A DNA stretch of 64,000 bases from Muraenolepis orangiensis (lineage: Eukaryota > Chordata > Actinopteri > Gadiformes > Muraenolepididae), in NCBI GenBank assembly GCA_027704905.1, contig CM051020.1, forward strand, positions 21,050,944 to 21,114,943, given 5' to 3'. The notes beneath the pieces are model-generated. The model did no database searches. It was given only the letters and a program-made list of their open reading frames with translations, and had not been told where the DNA came from. Each line of letters starts with the position of its first letter. Position 1 is the first letter of the stretch. Of the stretch, positions 63,723 to 64,000 are shown in pieces. The position numbers and the translations under genes were made by a program.

Positions 63723-64000
63723 GTCTTTCTGTTAAAGCTTCCCCTGCTAAGTGAAGTAATAGTTGTAATTGTAGGTCATCTGGAGTCTATTGATACTAAT
63801 ATTCACCTTCATTTGATAATCAAGGTGTAATAGAAATATGTTTTCAATTGAAACCTTTAACTAAAGTGCGTGGCTCAGCAGCTCATGTGGTTAAATGTTC
63901 ACGTTTTTCAGGTTATCTTTAATGAGCACAGATCGGCTCCACTGCAGAATGTGACCTGCTGTGGAGAAAAGCCTCTCACTGGGGAGGGCCCCAGCCAGGG

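Overview
The window looks like a teleost fish chromosome. The signs are two split vertebrate genes with GT-AG introns, a Tc1-type transposase relic, a fish-style tRNA-derived SINE, hAT-like elements, LINE tails, and a very high load of (CA)n microsatellites and minisatellites. There is no bacterial gene layout, no CRISPR array and no rRNA or tRNA gene that I can support. Almost all long open frames in the window are by-products of tandem repeats.

Two host genes can be read. On the minus strand, 32575 to 27558 holds a complete six-exon hccs gene (holocytochrome c synthase, 259 residues; every exon junction keeps phase). On the plus strand, 48922 to at least 60336 holds the first four coding exons of a vstm2a-type gene (secreted V-set immunoglobulin protein, 207 residues read). 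Its last exon is either one of two weak candidates inside the window or lies beyond it. The two genes diverge, with about 16 kb of repeat-rich DNA between them.

Layout. 1-3340: microsatellites and unique DNA. 3339-6478: a 66-bp tandem repeat split by a 2.84-kb hAT-like element, which itself contains a 36-bp satellite, a 1,025-bp internal duplication and a LINE tail. 6479-24270: unique DNA with minisatellites of 32, 21, 28 and 17 bp, a 5-bp ACACC array and two short DNA-transposon copies. 24273-25755: a broken Tc1 element held between the arms of a 120-bp inverted repeat. 27558-33604: hccs and its likely promoter; intron 1 carries two related 437-bp blocks, each with its own minisatellite, and a 68-bp hairpin repeat lies upstream. 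33605-48590: microsatellites, 38-, 29- and 24-bp arrays, a 1.6-kb telomere-like array (41653-43286), a Gypsy integrase scrap and a frameshifted YqaJ-type nuclease relic. 48590-64000: vstm2a with large introns holding a SINE, an inverted LINE tail and further repeats, and a final TATACCTTTATCT-type array.

The strongest candidates for something unusual are structural rather than genic: the nested hAT/satellite locus, the paired intron blocks of hccs with different minisatellites at the same site, the palindromic minisatellite upstream of hccs, the inverted repeat around Tc1, and the telomere-motif 28-bp array. I found no clear new multi-gene system. No database search or alignment program was run; family names rest on motifs I can read and on remembered family features.
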